Assembly: GCF_017357245.1 (NCBI RefSeq)
Contig: NZ_CP071612.1
Coordinates: 1,305,001 to 1,369,000, forward strand
Reading direction: 5' to 3'
DNA from: Rhizobium bangladeshense
GTDB lineage: Bacteria; Pseudomonadota; Alphaproteobacteria; Rhizobiales; Rhizobiaceae
Length of the DNA: 64,000 nt
Made by a program: the position numbers and the translations under genes. This document shows, piece by piece, positions 44,886 through 54,629 of this stretch. The notes beneath the pieces were generated by a model, which saw nothing but the letters and a program-made list of their open reading frames with translations, did not search any database and was not told the DNA's origin. How positions within the stretch are numbered: the stretch's first letter is position 1; each line of letters begins with the position of its first letter.

Positions 44886-46253
44886 ATGCCCGATACTTAC
44901 CCGCCCTCAAACCTTGCCGCAATCGACGCTGCGCACCATCTGCATCCCTTCGCCGACATGAAGAAGCTGAATGCCGACGGTACGCGCGTCATCCAGCGCG
45001 GCGAGGGCGTCTATATTTTCGACGATCGCGGCAGGAAGTATCTCGACGGCTTCGCCGGCCTCTGGTGCGTCAATATCGGCTATGGCCGCCGGGAGATCGC
45101 TGACGCCGTCGCAAGGCAGATGAATGAACTGCCCTATTACAACACCTTCTTCGGCACGACCTCGACGCCGGCGACGCTGCTGGCGCAGAAGGTTACATCC
45201 CATGCCGGCGCGCGGTTCAACCATATCTTCTTCACCGGCTCCGGCTCGGAGGCGAACGACACCTGGTTCCGCATGGCCCGCGTTTATTGGAGCGCCGTCG
45301 GCAAGCCGTCGAAGAAGATCGTGATCTCGAGGAAGAACGGTTATCACGGGTCGACCGTCGCCGGCGCCAGCCTCGGCGGCATGAAATACATGCACGAGCA
45401 GGGCGACCTGCCGATCCCGGGCATCGTCCATATTGGGCAGCCTTATTGGTATGGCGAGGGCGGCGATCTCTCGCCCGCCGAATTTGGCCTCAAGGTCGCC
45501 CGCGAACTCGAAGCGAAGATCGACGAGCTGGGCGAGGAGAATGTCGCAGCCTTCGTCGCCGAACCGGTGCAGGGTGCTGCCGGCGTCATCATCCCGCCCG
45601 AGACCTATTGGCCGGAAATCGACCGGATCTGCAAGGCGCGCAATATCCTGCTCGTGACCGACGAGGTGATCTGCGGTTTCGGCCGTCTGGGCGCCTGGTT
45701 CGGCCATCAGCATTTCGGCGTCGAGCCGGATCTCGCGCCGATCGCCAAGGGCCTTTCCTCCGGCTATCTGCCGATCGGCGGCGTGCTCGTCAGCGACAGG
45801 ATCGCCGATGTGCTGATCAACGAGGTCGGCGAGTTCAATCACGGCTTCACCTATTCCGGACATCCGGTCTGCGCCGCCGCCGCACTCGAAAATCTGCGCA
45901 TCATCGAGGAGGAACGGCTGGTCGAACGTGTGCGCGACGATATCGGTCCTTATTTCGACAAGGCCTGGGCGGCGCTATCCGAACACGATCTGGTCGGTGA
46001 AGCCGATAGTATCGGGCTGATGGGCGGCCTGCAGCTTGCCGCCGACAAGCGCACGCGCGCTCGCTATGAAAAGCCCGATCAGATTGGCGCGCTGGTGCGC
46101 AACCACGCATTGGCGAACGGCCTCGTACTGCGCGCCACGGCCGACCGCATGCTCGCCTCACCGCCGCTTATTATCAGCCATGCGGAGGTGGACGAGATGG
46201 CAAGGGTTACCAAGCTGGCACTGGATGCGGCTTGGAAGGAGCTAAGATCCTGA
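44886..46253 (+). CDS. Class III (omega) aminotransferase, polyamine-type
   Basis: A 455-residue pyridoxal-phosphate enzyme. The Schiff-base lysine is K288 in PIAKGLSSGYLPIGG, and the cofactor aspartate lies in VTDEVICGFGR. GSEANDTWFRMARVYW is typical of putrescine- or beta-alanine-pyruvate aminotransferases. Divergence from the PuuA-like gene, with only 83 bases between starts, implies a shared control region and a joint role in amine catabolism. Confidence 0.9.
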   Translation: MPDTYPPSNLAAIDAAHHLHPFADMKKLNADGTRVIQRGEGVYIFDDRGRKYLDGFAGLWCVNIGYGRREIADAVARQMNELPYYNTFFGTTSTPATLLAQKVTSHAGARFNHIFFTGSGSEANDTWFRMARVYWSAVGKPSKKIVISRKNGYHGSTVAGASLGGMKYMHEQGDLPIPGIVHIGQPYWYGEGGDLSPAEFGLKVARELEAKIDELGEENVAAFVAEPVQGAAGVIIPPETYWPEIDRICKARNILLVTDEVICGFGRLGAWFGHQHFGVEPDLAPIAKGLSSGYLPIGGVLVSDRIADVLINEVGEFNHGFTYSGHPVCAAAALENLRIIEEERLVERVRDDIGPYFDKAWAALSEHDLVGEADSIGLMGGLQLAADKRTRARYEKPDQIGALVRNHALANGLVLRATADRMLASPPLIISHAEVDEMARVTKLALDAAWKELRS

Positions 46254-46259
46254 TTTCGT

Positions 46260-47747
46260 TCAGCTCGGCTGATCAACCCAGGCATAGCCGAAGCGATAGC
46301 TGTCGTCGCCGCGACTGTAGAGATAGGGTACGTCGATGACCGACGACTCCGGCGCTGATATGCCGAGGTGGGCCTGGAGCCATTGCGCCATATCCGGCGG
46401 AAGCGCTTCGTTTTTCCCCTTATGCGGTATGAGCCACACGAGAAGAAGCGGCCGGCGGCCGGAGAGATCCGGCTTGAAGCCGGGGTAATCCATGGAGAGG
46501 ACGGGAATGCCGGAAATATCCTGTCTGAGATTGCCGGCGAGCAGGCTGTCGCCGGCAAGGATCGCCGCCGGTTCGGCCTTTTTGCGCAAGCTTTCGAGCA
46601 TATCGGCATATGGCCTGTTCAGGCGCTCATAGTGACCCGTGAACCGCGCGCTTGCCACACTGCCGTAAAGGGCCGCAGGCACGCCGATCATGATGACGGC
46701 AATCACGGGCATGAAGCGCCGGAAAGCCTTGCTGGTCTCAACGCCTGCCGCCTCGATCTTCAGGCAGAGATACAGCGGCACGATGAAGAGCATCGGCACC
46801 AGCCAGCGGTCCTTGATGCCGGCCGCGCCGCCGAAGACGATCAACAGCAGAATGCCGGTGAGAAAAATGAGCATCATCCGCTCGATCAGCCGCGTCCATT
46901 CCGATTGGGCGGTCAGCGATGGACGAAGGCTCTTGCCAAAGACGACGGCGAACACCGCCACCGTCAATCCGGCGAAGCCGACGGTGGCAAGGGCGAGGGA
47001 ACCGGCGCCCATGGCCACTTGCATGGGATAGCTGGCATCGCCGCTGGCGGTCATCTTCTCCAGGGTGCGGGCCGTCGCGAAATCGAGATTGTCCTTCAGC
47101 CAGAAGAGATGCGGCAGCGTGATGACGAGCGCCGCGACAGCAGTCACCGCGAGCCTCCGATCGAAGATCCGCGTCCGAAGGCGCGCATCCGTCAGCGCGG
47201 CAATTAAGGCTGCGGCTGGCAGGATGGCGAAATTGTACTTGGCAAGCAGGCCGAAACCGATGCCGATGCCGGCGACCAGATAGGAGGCGAGGCTCGGCCG
47301 TTTCAAGCTGAGGATAAAGCCGTAGAAGAAAAGACTGGCCGAAAAGAAGACCGCGACGGTATGCGTCAGATCGCGCTGCATCTCGAAAACCATTTGCGGG
47401 ATGGTCAGCAATCCGAGTGTCGCCATCACCACCAGCCTCTTGTCGCGCAGGATGAGTTGCGCGGTCAGGCCGTAGAGCAGATAGGAGGTGAACAGGAGGA
47501 GGTTCTTCACCACCGACAGCGCGACAAGCGAAACCCCGGCAAACAGGAAGACTGTATATTGCAGCCAGTTGTAGAATGGTGGCTGCGGGCCGTAGCCGGC
47601 GGCGAGCCACTGCGAGCGGAAGGCCTGCTCGGCTTCGTCGAGGTCGAGCGAATGTGAGGTCGCGAGCCGCACGCCGATCTGAAGCGCGAAATAGGCGGCC
47701 AGCAGGACAAAAATCCACCTGATGTCGCGATTACTGGTCTCGGTCAT
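46260..47747 (-). CDS. GT-C glycosyltransferase (GT39/GT83 type), Rgt-like paralogue 3
   Basis: A 495-residue membrane protein with about ten or more hydrophobic segments. The first periplasmic loop holds the acidic catalytic site in LDLDEAEQ, followed by [14 protein letters not shown]. The C-terminus ends with a soluble segment containing RFGYAWV. This matches the rhizobial LPS-core galacturonosyltransferases RgtA-C, which use dodecaprenyl-phosphate-galacturonate. It ends a four-gene run and overlaps the gene before it by four bases. Which of RgtA, B or C it is cannot be told. Confidence 0.8.
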   Translation of the reverse strand: MTETSNRDIRWIFVLLAAYFALQIGVRLATSHSLDLDEAEQAFRSQWLAAGYGPQPPFYNWLQYTVFLFAGVSLVALSVVKNLLLFTSYLLYGLTAQLILRDKRLVVMATLGLLTIPQMVFEMQRDLTHTVAVFFSASLFFYGFILSLKRPSLASYLVAGIGIGFGLLAKYNFAILPAAALIAALTDARLRTRIFDRRLAVTAVAALVITLPHLFWLKDNLDFATARTLEKMTASGDASYPMQVAMGAGSLALATVGFAGLTVAVFAVVFGKSLRPSLTAQSEWTRLIERMMLIFLTGILLLIVFGGAAGIKDRWLVPMLFIVPLYLCLKIEAAGVETSKAFRRFMPVIAVIMIGVPAALYGSVASARFTGHYERLNRPYADMLESLRKKAEPAAILAGDSLLAGNLRQDISGIPVLSMDYPGFKPDLSGRRPLLLVWLIPHKGKNEALPPDMAQWLQAHLGISAPESSVIDVPYLYSRGDDSYRFGYAWVDQPS

Positions 47748-49246
47748 TTATCTTGCCCCGGCCGAACCCAGGCATAGCCAAGGGCGAAATTGTCCCCCTG
47801 GCGCCCGAAATAATAGGGAAGCGACACGGCGCCGATCTCCTGCGGTGTGATATCGGCCGCCGCCAGTGCCGATGAAAACCGCTCCGGCATGACCGCATCC
47901 GCAGCCGTCGCCGTCTTCTTGCCGCGCCAGACGATGAGCACCGGTCCGCCTGATGCCGCGTAGGCCGGGATGCCGGCTGCAGGGAAATCCGGGATGACCA
48001 CGGGCACGTCGGGATGCATCAGGCGCATGTTTCCGCCGACATAGGTATCCGAGGCGATGATCAGCGCGGGTTCAGCCTGCCGCGTCATATCGCGCGCGAG
48101 ATCGGCCATCGGCACATTCGGCCTGCTATAGGTGCCGATCAGCCCGGCGCCGACGACGCGGAAGCCGAGCGCAATCAGCACGCAGGCCATCAGCACCGGC
48201 ACAACAGGCCAGAAGCGGCGCAGGCCGGCAGAAAGCTCGAGCCCGGCCGCCTTCATCTTTGCCAGGAAATAGATCGGCAGCACCAGCAGAAACGGATCGA
48301 GCCAACGTTCACGCACCGTCGTGGAGCCGGTGAACAGAACGATCAGAAGGATTCCCGCGAGGCTCGCGAACATCATCCGCTCCATCATCCGGGTCCAGCG
48401 GTTTCCGGTTGAAAGCGCCCGGATAAAATCCCCGCGGAAGGCGGCGGCGAAGATGGCGACGGGCAGCGCTGCGAAGGCGATGATGGCGACGACAAAGGCG
48501 AGAATACCTTTGCCGATCCGCAAGGCGCCGGCCGGTTCATTGCCGGCAGCCATTTTGACGAGAGTATCGGAGGAGGCGAATTCGAGATTGCTGCGCAGCC
48601 AGATCGCGTGCGGCAGAACGATGACGAGCGCGACGGCGATCGCCGCCAGCAGGCGCCAGTCGAGCGCTCTGCGCCGCCATTCGGCATCGGGCAGGATGGC
48701 GATTAGCGCGGCGACGGGCATCAGTGCGAAGTTATATTTCGAGATCAGACCGATGCCGGTGGCAAGCCCCAGCAGGAGATAGCTGCCGATATCGGGGCGC
48801 TCGAGCGTGCGGAAGAGGCCGTAGAGGAAGAGCGAGCTTGCAAAAAGCAGCGCCGTCGTATGGGTCAGATCCTGCTGCGCCATGTAGGAGACCTGGGGCA
48901 GGGTGATCAGCGCCAGCATCCCGGCGGCGGCGAGTGCCTGGTCCTTCAGGACCTCGCGCCCGGCAAGGCCGTAAAAGAGATAGCACAGGAAGAGCAGGAT
49001 ATTCTTCGGGATGATAAGGGCGCCCATCGACAATCCGGTCACCGAAACGACCGCATATTGCATCCAGTTGTAGAAGGGTGGCTGCGGGCCGTAGCCCGCC
49101 AGCAGATATTGCGAGAAGAAGGACTGCTCGGCTTCGTCGAGTTCAAGCGAGTGCGGAAGCGCCAATCGCAGTGCGATGTTCAGCACGAAATAGGCTGCAA
49201 GCAGCAGCGCCGCGGTTCTGATCGTCCTCGTCGCGCCTTCCAGCAT
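47744..49246 (-). CDS. GT-C glycosyltransferase (GT39/GT83 type), Rgt-like paralogue 2
   Basis: A 500-residue paralogue of its neighbours. [15 protein letters not shown] and [14 protein letters not shown] mark the first periplasmic loop, and ALGYAWV the C-terminus. It shows the same order of membrane segments. It lies 12 bases after the GT2 gene and is coupled to the next gene by an ATGA overlap, so the set is probably one transcript. A role in adding galacturonate to the LPS core is inferred from the cluster. Confidence 0.8.
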   Translation of the reverse strand: MLEGATRTIRTAALLLAAYFVLNIALRLALPHSLELDEAEQSFFSQYLLAGYGPQPPFYNWMQYAVVSVTGLSMGALIIPKNILLFLCYLFYGLAGREVLKDQALAAAGMLALITLPQVSYMAQQDLTHTTALLFASSLFLYGLFRTLERPDIGSYLLLGLATGIGLISKYNFALMPVAALIAILPDAEWRRRALDWRLLAAIAVALVIVLPHAIWLRSNLEFASSDTLVKMAAGNEPAGALRIGKGILAFVVAIIAFAALPVAIFAAAFRGDFIRALSTGNRWTRMMERMMFASLAGILLIVLFTGSTTVRERWLDPFLLVLPIYFLAKMKAAGLELSAGLRRFWPVVPVLMACVLIALGFRVVGAGLIGTYSRPNVPMADLARDMTRQAEPALIIASDTYVGGNMRLMHPDVPVVIPDFPAAGIPAYAASGGPVLIVWRGKKTATAADAVMPERFSSALAAADITPQEIGAVSLPYYFGRQGDNFALGYAWVRPGQDK

Positions 49247-49258
49247 CGTGCTGCCGGT

Positions 49259-50275
49259 TTACGCTCGGCTTTGATCGTCGAAGATCTGCCGCACAATATA
49301 GTTCGGGGATGCGTCATCACGGTAATAGGTGCGCGCGATCATTTCCGCCAGAATGCCGGTGGTGATCATCTGCACCGACGAAAGCAGGAGCACGACGCCC
49401 ACCATCAGCATCGGGCGTGTGCCGATATCGTTGCCCAAAATGAACTTGTCGAAGCCGAGATAGAGCAGGATCAATATGGCAACCGCGCCGAGACCGAGGC
49501 CGAGCGAGCCGAAGAAATGGCCGGGCCGGGCCTTGTAGCGCATGAAGAACATCACCGACAGCAGATCGAGGATGACGCGGAAGGTGCGCGAAATGCCATA
49601 TTTCGAAACGCCGTGCTCGCGGGCATGATGGGTGACGACCATCTCGCCGATGCGCGAGCTTGGCACGACGCCGGCGACCCAGGCCGGGATGAAGCGGTGC
49701 ATCTCGCCCATCAGCTTGACCTGCTTGATGATCGACGCCCGGTAGATCTTCAGGCTGCAGCCGTAGTCGTGCAGCTTGACGCCGGTGATGCGGCCGATCA
49801 GGTAGTTGGCGCACCAGGAAGGAATTTTGCGCAACAGCAGGCCGTCCTGGCGGTTCTTGCGCCAGCCGACCAGGAGATCGAGTTCGCGCCGTTCGAGCTC
49901 CGAGACCATCGAAGGGATATCCTTCGGGTCGTTCTGCAGGTCGCCGTCCATCGTCGCAATCAGGCGGCCGCGGGCGGTGTCGATGCCGGCCTGCATGGCA
50001 GCGGTCTGGCCGAAGTTGCGCTGCAGCTCGACGATCCTGAGTACCAGCCCTTCGCGCCCGACGAACTTGCGGGCGTTGACGAGCGTCGCATCCGTGCTGC
50101 CGTCGTCGACGAGGATCAGTTCCCACCGATGAGGATATTGGGCCATCGCCGCAAGGATACGCTCGACAAGCGGACCGACGCTTTCCTCTTCATTGAAAAC
50201 GGGCACGACCAGCGACAGCTCGAGCGATTGTACCGGATCATTCGTGCCGCGAATGGGCTCTACCGTTGTCTGCAA
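49259..50275 (-). CDS. rgtE: GT2 polyprenyl-phosphate glycosyltransferase, RgtE-like
   Basis: A 338-residue GT-A glycosyltransferase. The catalytic domain has LVVPVFNEEESV, ILVDDGSTDAT and MDGDLQNDP (DxD-like), with QRNFGQTAAMQAG as in ArnC and dolichol-phosphate-mannose synthases. Two membrane helices at about 235-310 anchor it. In R. leguminosarum RgtE makes dodecaprenyl-phosphate-galacturonate for the Rgt transferases. Its place among three GT-C genes supports that name, but GT2 enzymes of this type can use other sugars. Confidence 0.8.
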   Translation of the reverse strand: MQTTVEPIRGTNDPVQSLELSLVVPVFNEEESVGPLVERILAAMAQYPHRWELILVDDGSTDATLVNARKFVGREGLVLRIVELQRNFGQTAAMQAGIDTARGRLIATMDGDLQNDPKDIPSMVSELERRELDLLVGWRKNRQDGLLLRKIPSWCANYLIGRITGVKLHDYGCSLKIYRASIIKQVKLMGEMHRFIPAWVAGVVPSSRIGEMVVTHHAREHGVSKYGISRTFRVILDLLSVMFFMRYKARPGHFFGSLGLGLGAVAILILLYLGFDKFILGNDIGTRPMLMVGVVLLLSSVQMITTGILAEMIARTYYRDDASPNYIVRQIFDDQSRA

Positions 50276-50411
50276 CTCTTATCTCCAAAAGGCCGGCGGC
50301 CTTGCAATCTTACTGCCGCCATCGCGCTAGCGGAAGCCTAGTACATGAAGTGTCAGCACGTTGCCAGCGGGCAATGCCGCTTTCCCCGCAAACGGCGGGC
50401 TTGCCGTAACT

Positions 50412-51920
50412 CTATTTCGCGCCGCCTTCCACCCAGGAATAGCCAATCGAAAAGGTATGTTTGCCATCACCGAAGAGGTAGGGCAGCGTCAACGTGTTCA
50501 ACTCTTTCAGATGAATGCCCGATTTCACCAGATCGCTGGCAAAACCTGGAGAAATGGTTGGGTCATTTGCCGTTTCACCGCGCCAGACGACAAGCACAGG
50601 ACCCCTGGCAGCCGCATATTCGGGAACTCCGGGGCCTGGAAAGAATGGAATTACGACCGGAACGTCGGGAAACCGCAGCCTCATATTGCCTGCCACGAAC
50701 TTCGTTCCGGCCACGATCAGGACAGGTTTGCGGGTCTTGGTCAGCTCGGCCACGTAGCCGGAGAAGGGCACGTTCGTTCTCGTATAGGTGCCGATATACT
50801 GAATGGCGACGATCCTGAGCAGAAGTATCGCCAAGATGACGGTCATGAAGACAGGCACGACGGGCCGGAAACGCGCAAGGCCGGCGGAAAGATCCAAGCC
50901 TGCGGTTTCGAGTTTCAGGAACAGATAGATCAGCAGGACGAGCAGGCATGGATCGAGCCAACGCTCGTGTATATCGCTCGCGCCGGCGAAGATAACGACG
51001 CCGACGAAGGCAAGCAGGCTGACGATCATCATCCGTTCGATCACCCGGATTATCGGACTGGACGCGGAAAGCGCACGGAAGAAATCGCGTCGGAAGGCTG
51101 CTGCGATAAGCACGATCGGCAGTGCGACGAAGCCGAGGACGGCGATGACGAGGGACAGCAGACCCTGTCCGATGCGCGGCAGGCCCGCGGCTGCCTCGTG
51201 GTCGGCGGTCATCCGCTCCATGGTCGGGGCCGAAGCGCTGACGAGATTGTCGGGCAACCAGAGCGCATGCGGCAGAATGATCAGAATGGCGATTGCGAAC
51301 GCCGGCAGCAGACGCCAGTCGAACAGGCGGCTACGCCACTTTCGGTCCATCATGACGGCGACGAAGGCGGCAAATGGCAGGATGGCGAAATTGTATTTGG
51401 AAATCAGCCCGATGCCGGTGGCGATGCCGACGACGAGGTAGCTGCCGATCGTCGGCTGTCGAAGTGTGCGAAAAAAGCCGAAGAGGAAGAGCGAGGTCGC
51501 AAACAGCAGGGCAACTGTGTGAGTGAGTTCGCGCTGCGCCATCAGGCCGACCTGCGGCAGGGTAATCAGGCTCAACATGGCAATGGGCGGGAGCAAGCGG
51601 CTCTTCAGCACCTCGCGGGCAGCCAGCCCGTAAAAAAGATAGCAGCCGAAGAGAATGATATTCTTCGGAACCGAGAGGGCCCACATTGTGATGCCCGTCA
51701 CCGAAACGACGGCATATTGGATCCAGTTGTAGAAGGGCGGTTGCGGACCGTAGCCGGCGAGAAGATATTGCGAGTAGAACGATTGCTCGGCCTCATCGAG
51801 ATCGAGCGTATGAGGGAGCGCGACGCGGAGCGCGATGTTCAGCAGAAAATAGACTGCCAGAAAAATGCTGGCGCTCGTGATGCTTCTGGTAATGCGCTCC
51901 AACATCGGTCTCCAAGTCAA
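50412..51920 (-). CDS. GT-C glycosyltransferase (GT39/GT83 type), Rgt-like paralogue 1
   Basis: A 502-residue membrane protein, the third paralogue, and first in the transcript. [15 protein letters not shown] and [14 protein letters not shown] are shared with the other two, and the C-terminus ends [10 protein letters not shown]. It is closer in sequence to the 47744-49246 gene than to the 46260-47747 gene by eye. It is separated from the GT2 gene by 136 bases. Likely an LPS-core galacturonosyltransferase. Confidence 0.8.
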   Translation of the reverse strand: MTWRPMLERITRSITSASIFLAVYFLLNIALRVALPHTLDLDEAEQSFYSQYLLAGYGPQPPFYNWIQYAVVSVTGITMWALSVPKNIILFGCYLFYGLAAREVLKSRLLPPIAMLSLITLPQVGLMAQRELTHTVALLFATSLFLFGFFRTLRQPTIGSYLVVGIATGIGLISKYNFAILPFAAFVAVMMDRKWRSRLFDWRLLPAFAIAILIILPHALWLPDNLVSASAPTMERMTADHEAAAGLPRIGQGLLSLVIAVLGFVALPIVLIAAAFRRDFFRALSASSPIIRVIERMMIVSLLAFVGVVIFAGASDIHERWLDPCLLVLLIYLFLKLETAGLDLSAGLARFRPVVPVFMTVILAILLLRIVAIQYIGTYTRTNVPFSGYVAELTKTRKPVLIVAGTKFVAGNMRLRFPDVPVVIPFFPGPGVPEYAAARGPVLVVWRGETANDPTISPGFASDLVKSGIHLKELNTLTLPYLFGDGKHTFSIGYSWVEGGAK

Positions 51921-52088
51921 GCGGGCGAGGCGCCGTCATCCGTCGGTCCGCTGCGGGGATCGTCGGCCATGAAGCGATCTCGCCGCCATCGCCATCAACT
52001 CCGCCGTTGTGCGCAACCTTCATTTCTCCTAAAACGCCTGCGACGGGACCGAGGCCCATGCCGACGCCAAGCGAGGAATGCCTACTAC

Positions 52089-53051
52089 ATGAAGAGTTCG
52101 ACCGTTGAAAGCCAGCAGTCCTGGTTTATGCGCAATCGCATGACGGCGCTGACGGTCGTTATTGTCGCAGCCTATGTGCTCTTCGTGCAATGGTTCTGGG
52201 GTTGGCCGGTCATCATTGGCCAATGGGCCGATGTCGGGGCTGGCCCCGTGATCGGCGCGCTCGTGGCTCTGACAAGTACCTATTTCCTGCGGACCTGGCG
52301 CATCTACGACTATTTTCCGAAGGAAACGGCGGGCCGGTTCGCGACCCTCTTCCGCGTCACGCAGATCCACAATCTGCTGAACATCATGTTGCCCTTCCGC
52401 ACCGGCGAGACCAGCTTTCCGTTGCTGATGCGCACCGAATTCGGCATTCCCCTGACGCGCGGAACCTCGGCGCTTCTGGTCATGCGGCTGCTCGACCTGC
52501 ACGCGCTTCTCGCGGCCGCCGGCATCGGCTTTGCGTTTGCCGCGGCCGATGCGCTCGTCGCATGGTCGCTTTGGGTGGTCTTCCTGCTGCTGCCTGTCGC
52601 AGCGTTCGCCGCCCGCAAGCCGCTGTTGCGCGTGGCCGCCAGGCTGTTGCCTGCGAAGCTGCAGAAATTCGTCGTCGAGATCGAAAACGGCCTGCCGCTT
52701 GATGCCGCAGCCTTCGCGCGCGCCTGGGCGATGACCATCGTCAACTGGCTGGTGAAGGTGATCGTGCTCGCATGGGCGCTCGACCTGATGGGGGTGCTGC
52801 CGATGGCGGCAAGCTTCGGCGGCGCGCTCGGCGGCGAACTCTCCTCCGTTCTGCCGGTGCATGCGCCCGGAGGTGTCGGCACCTATCCCGCCGGCATCAC
52901 CGCCGGCGCCATTGCGCTTGGAGCTTCGAGCGAGCGGATGGCGCTGGCCGTGCTAGCGCAGGCGAGCGTCAATGCGCATCTCCTGATCATCGTCTCGGCG
53001 CTGACAGGCACGGCGATCTCATTGCCGCTCGGGCGCCGCGGCAAGCTCTGA
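52089..53051 (+). CDS. Multispanning membrane protein, UPF0104/LPG-synthase TM-domain family
   Basis: A 320-residue membrane protein with about eight helices. FRVTQIHNLLNIMLPFRTGE and GELSSVLPVHAPGGVGTYPAG match the conserved motifs of the lysylphosphatidylglycerol synthase membrane (flippase) domain, but no catalytic domain is fused. The ATG at 52089 with GAGG upstream is the natural start; a long open frame extends upstream without meaning. Divergent from the Rgt-like run, it could move a lipid-linked sugar across the membrane. Its 3' end overlaps the sigma factor gene by 33 bases. Confidence 0.78.
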   Translation: MKSSTVESQQSWFMRNRMTALTVVIVAAYVLFVQWFWGWPVIIGQWADVGAGPVIGALVALTSTYFLRTWRIYDYFPKETAGRFATLFRVTQIHNLLNIMLPFRTGETSFPLLMRTEFGIPLTRGTSALLVMRLLDLHALLAAAGIGFAFAAADALVAWSLWVVFLLLPVAAFAARKPLLRVAARLLPAKLQKFVVEIENGLPLDAAAFARAWAMTIVNWLVKVIVLAWALDLMGVLPMAASFGGALGGELSSVLPVHAPGGVGTYPAGITAGAIALGASSERMALAVLAQASVNAHLLIIVSALTGTAISLPLGRRGKL

Positions 53052-54266
53052 AATCCGCTTCCGCAGAAAGGCCAGCTCTGGCTCCTGCCGACAGAGGGAC
53101 AGTGCCCTTTGATAGGCTGCGATCGCCTCTTCGGTGCGGCCGAGCCTGCGCAGGAAATCGGCACGCGCCGCATGGGCGAGGTGATAAGCCTTGAGCTCCT
53201 CGCGCGCTAAAATGGCATCGACCAGATCCAGCCCCTTTGCCGGTCCTTCGGTCATCGAGATCGCCGCGGCGCGGTTGAGTTCGACGATGGGGGAGGGCTG
53301 CGCCGCCAGCAGCAGGTCGTAATAGAAGGTGATCCGCCGCCAATCGGTCTCTTCGGCGGTCGGCGCCCTGACATGCTCGGCAGCGATCGCCGCTTGTACC
53401 GTATAGGCGCCAATCTCTGCGGCCCGCATCGCCTCGGCGAGAAGCGCAAGGCCTTCCGCGATTTTTGCGTGGTCCCAGAGCGAGCGGTCCTGATCGGCAA
53501 GCAGGACCAGCGCCCCCTGCTCGTCGCTGCGTGCCAAGCGGCGGGAATCCTGCAGCAGCATCAGCGCCAGCAGACCGCGTGCGTCGGGATGTGGCAGCAG
53601 CGTCAGAAGCAGCCGCGCCAGCCTAATCGCCTCTGCGGTCAGGTCTGCGCGTACCACGTCTCCGCCTGATGAGGCGGAATAGCCCTCGTTGAAAACGAGA
53701 TAGATGACGTGCAGCACCTGATCCAGCCGCTCTGGCAATGAATCGCGGCCCGGCACTTCGTAGGGGATATTCGCTGCCCGGATCCTGTTCTTGGCGCGCA
53801 CGATCCGTTGGGCGACCGTCGGCGCCGGAACAAGGAAGGCATGGGCGATCTCTTCGGTAGTCAATCCGCAGATTTCCCGCAGCGCCATCGCCGTCTGCGC
53901 GTCGGCGGGAATGGCGGGATGGCAGCAGGTGAAGATCAGCCGCAGCATGTCGTCCTCGATTGCTTCCATATCGCCAATCTCCGTTTCGTCGACGCTGTAG
54001 AGGCTGTCCTCGATGTGCTGCTGCGAGGCATCGAAGCGCGCTCGCCGCCGGATGGTGTCGATCGCCTTGAACCGTCCCGTCGAAACCAGCCAGGCGAACG
54101 GATTGACGGGAATGCCATCCGTCGGCCATGTCCGGGCGGCCGCGGCAAAGGCATCCTGAAGCGCTTCCTCCGCCCGGTCGAAATCCCCGAGCAGGCGGAT
54201 CAGTGTCGCCAGCACCCGGCGCGACTGCGTTCGATAAATCTCCTCGATCACATTTTCCAAGGGCAC
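53019..54266 (-). CDS. ECF sigma factor, ECF42 type with C-terminal extension
   Basis: A 415-residue protein. Region 2 lies at about residues 8-75 (DFDRAEEALQDAF, NPFAWLVSTGRFKAIDTIRR), region 4 at about 110-165 (LREICGLTTEEIAHAF, VAQRIVRAKNRIR), then a long helical extension with TPR-like repeats (about 185-405), as in group ECF42. ECF42 factors lack an anti-sigma factor and are encoded with DGPF-domain proteins, three of which precede it here. It is the last gene of the run, one base after a DGPF stop. Confidence 0.9.
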   Translation of the reverse strand: MPLENVIEEIYRTQSRRVLATLIRLLGDFDRAEEALQDAFAAAARTWPTDGIPVNPFAWLVSTGRFKAIDTIRRRARFDASQQHIEDSLYSVDETEIGDMEAIEDDMLRLIFTCCHPAIPADAQTAMALREICGLTTEEIAHAFLVPAPTVAQRIVRAKNRIRAANIPYEVPGRDSLPERLDQVLHVIYLVFNEGYSASSGGDVVRADLTAEAIRLARLLLTLLPHPDARGLLALMLLQDSRRLARSDEQGALVLLADQDRSLWDHAKIAEGLALLAEAMRAAEIGAYTVQAAIAAEHVRAPTAEETDWRRITFYYDLLLAAQPSPIVELNRAAAISMTEGPAKGLDLVDAILAREELKAYHLAHAARADFLRRLGRTEEAIAAYQRALSLCRQEPELAFLRKRISELAAAPERQ

Positions 54267-54267
54267 C

Positions 54268-54627
54268 TCAGTCCGGCAGTGTGAGCGTCCGAACGGGCCT
54301 CAGTTCGACCGCGCCGTAACGCGCCGATGGGATTCGTCCGGCGATCTCTTTCGCCTTCACCATATCCGGCGCCTCGATGACGTAGAAGCCGGCAAGATGC
54401 TCCTTCGTCTCCACATATGGGCCATCGGTGGCGGACAGCCGGCTGTTTCGAACGCGCACGACGGTTGCCTGGTCAGGCATCTCCAAGGCATCGGAATGGA
54501 TCATGATGCCTTCGCGGAGCAGTTCCTCGTCGAAGGCCAAATGTGCTCTGATCAGTTCGCTGGTTTCATCAGGCGTCAACGTGCCGTCGGTGTCGGCGCA
54601 ATTATAGATGAGGCAGATGTAGCGCAT
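54268..54627 (-). CDS. DGPF-domain (YCII-related) protein 3
   Basis: A 119-residue alpha/beta protein starting MRYICLIYN, with TDGPYVETKEHLAGFYVIEA, a variant of the DGPF signature. GGGAG lies before the ATG at 54627; a longer open frame upstream is not used. It directly precedes the sigma factor gene. DGPF proteins are found next to ECF42 sigma factors and may modulate them or be their targets; the molecular role is unknown. Confidence 0.88.
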   Translation of the reverse strand: MRYICLIYNCADTDGTLTPDETSELIRAHLAFDEELLREGIMIHSDALEMPDQATVVRVRNSRLSATDGPYVETKEHLAGFYVIEAPDMVKAKEIAGRIPSARYGAVELRPVRTLTLPD

Positions 54628-54629
54628 GG

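Noticed and set aside
46260..51920. Assigning rgtA, rgtB and rgtC to individual paralogues
   Set aside because: The three are too alike to separate by reading; an alignment with characterised proteins is needed.
50361..52088. Long extension of the flippase-like frame
   Set aside because: It runs antisense through the GT-C gene at 50412-51920; the membrane protein begins at 52089.
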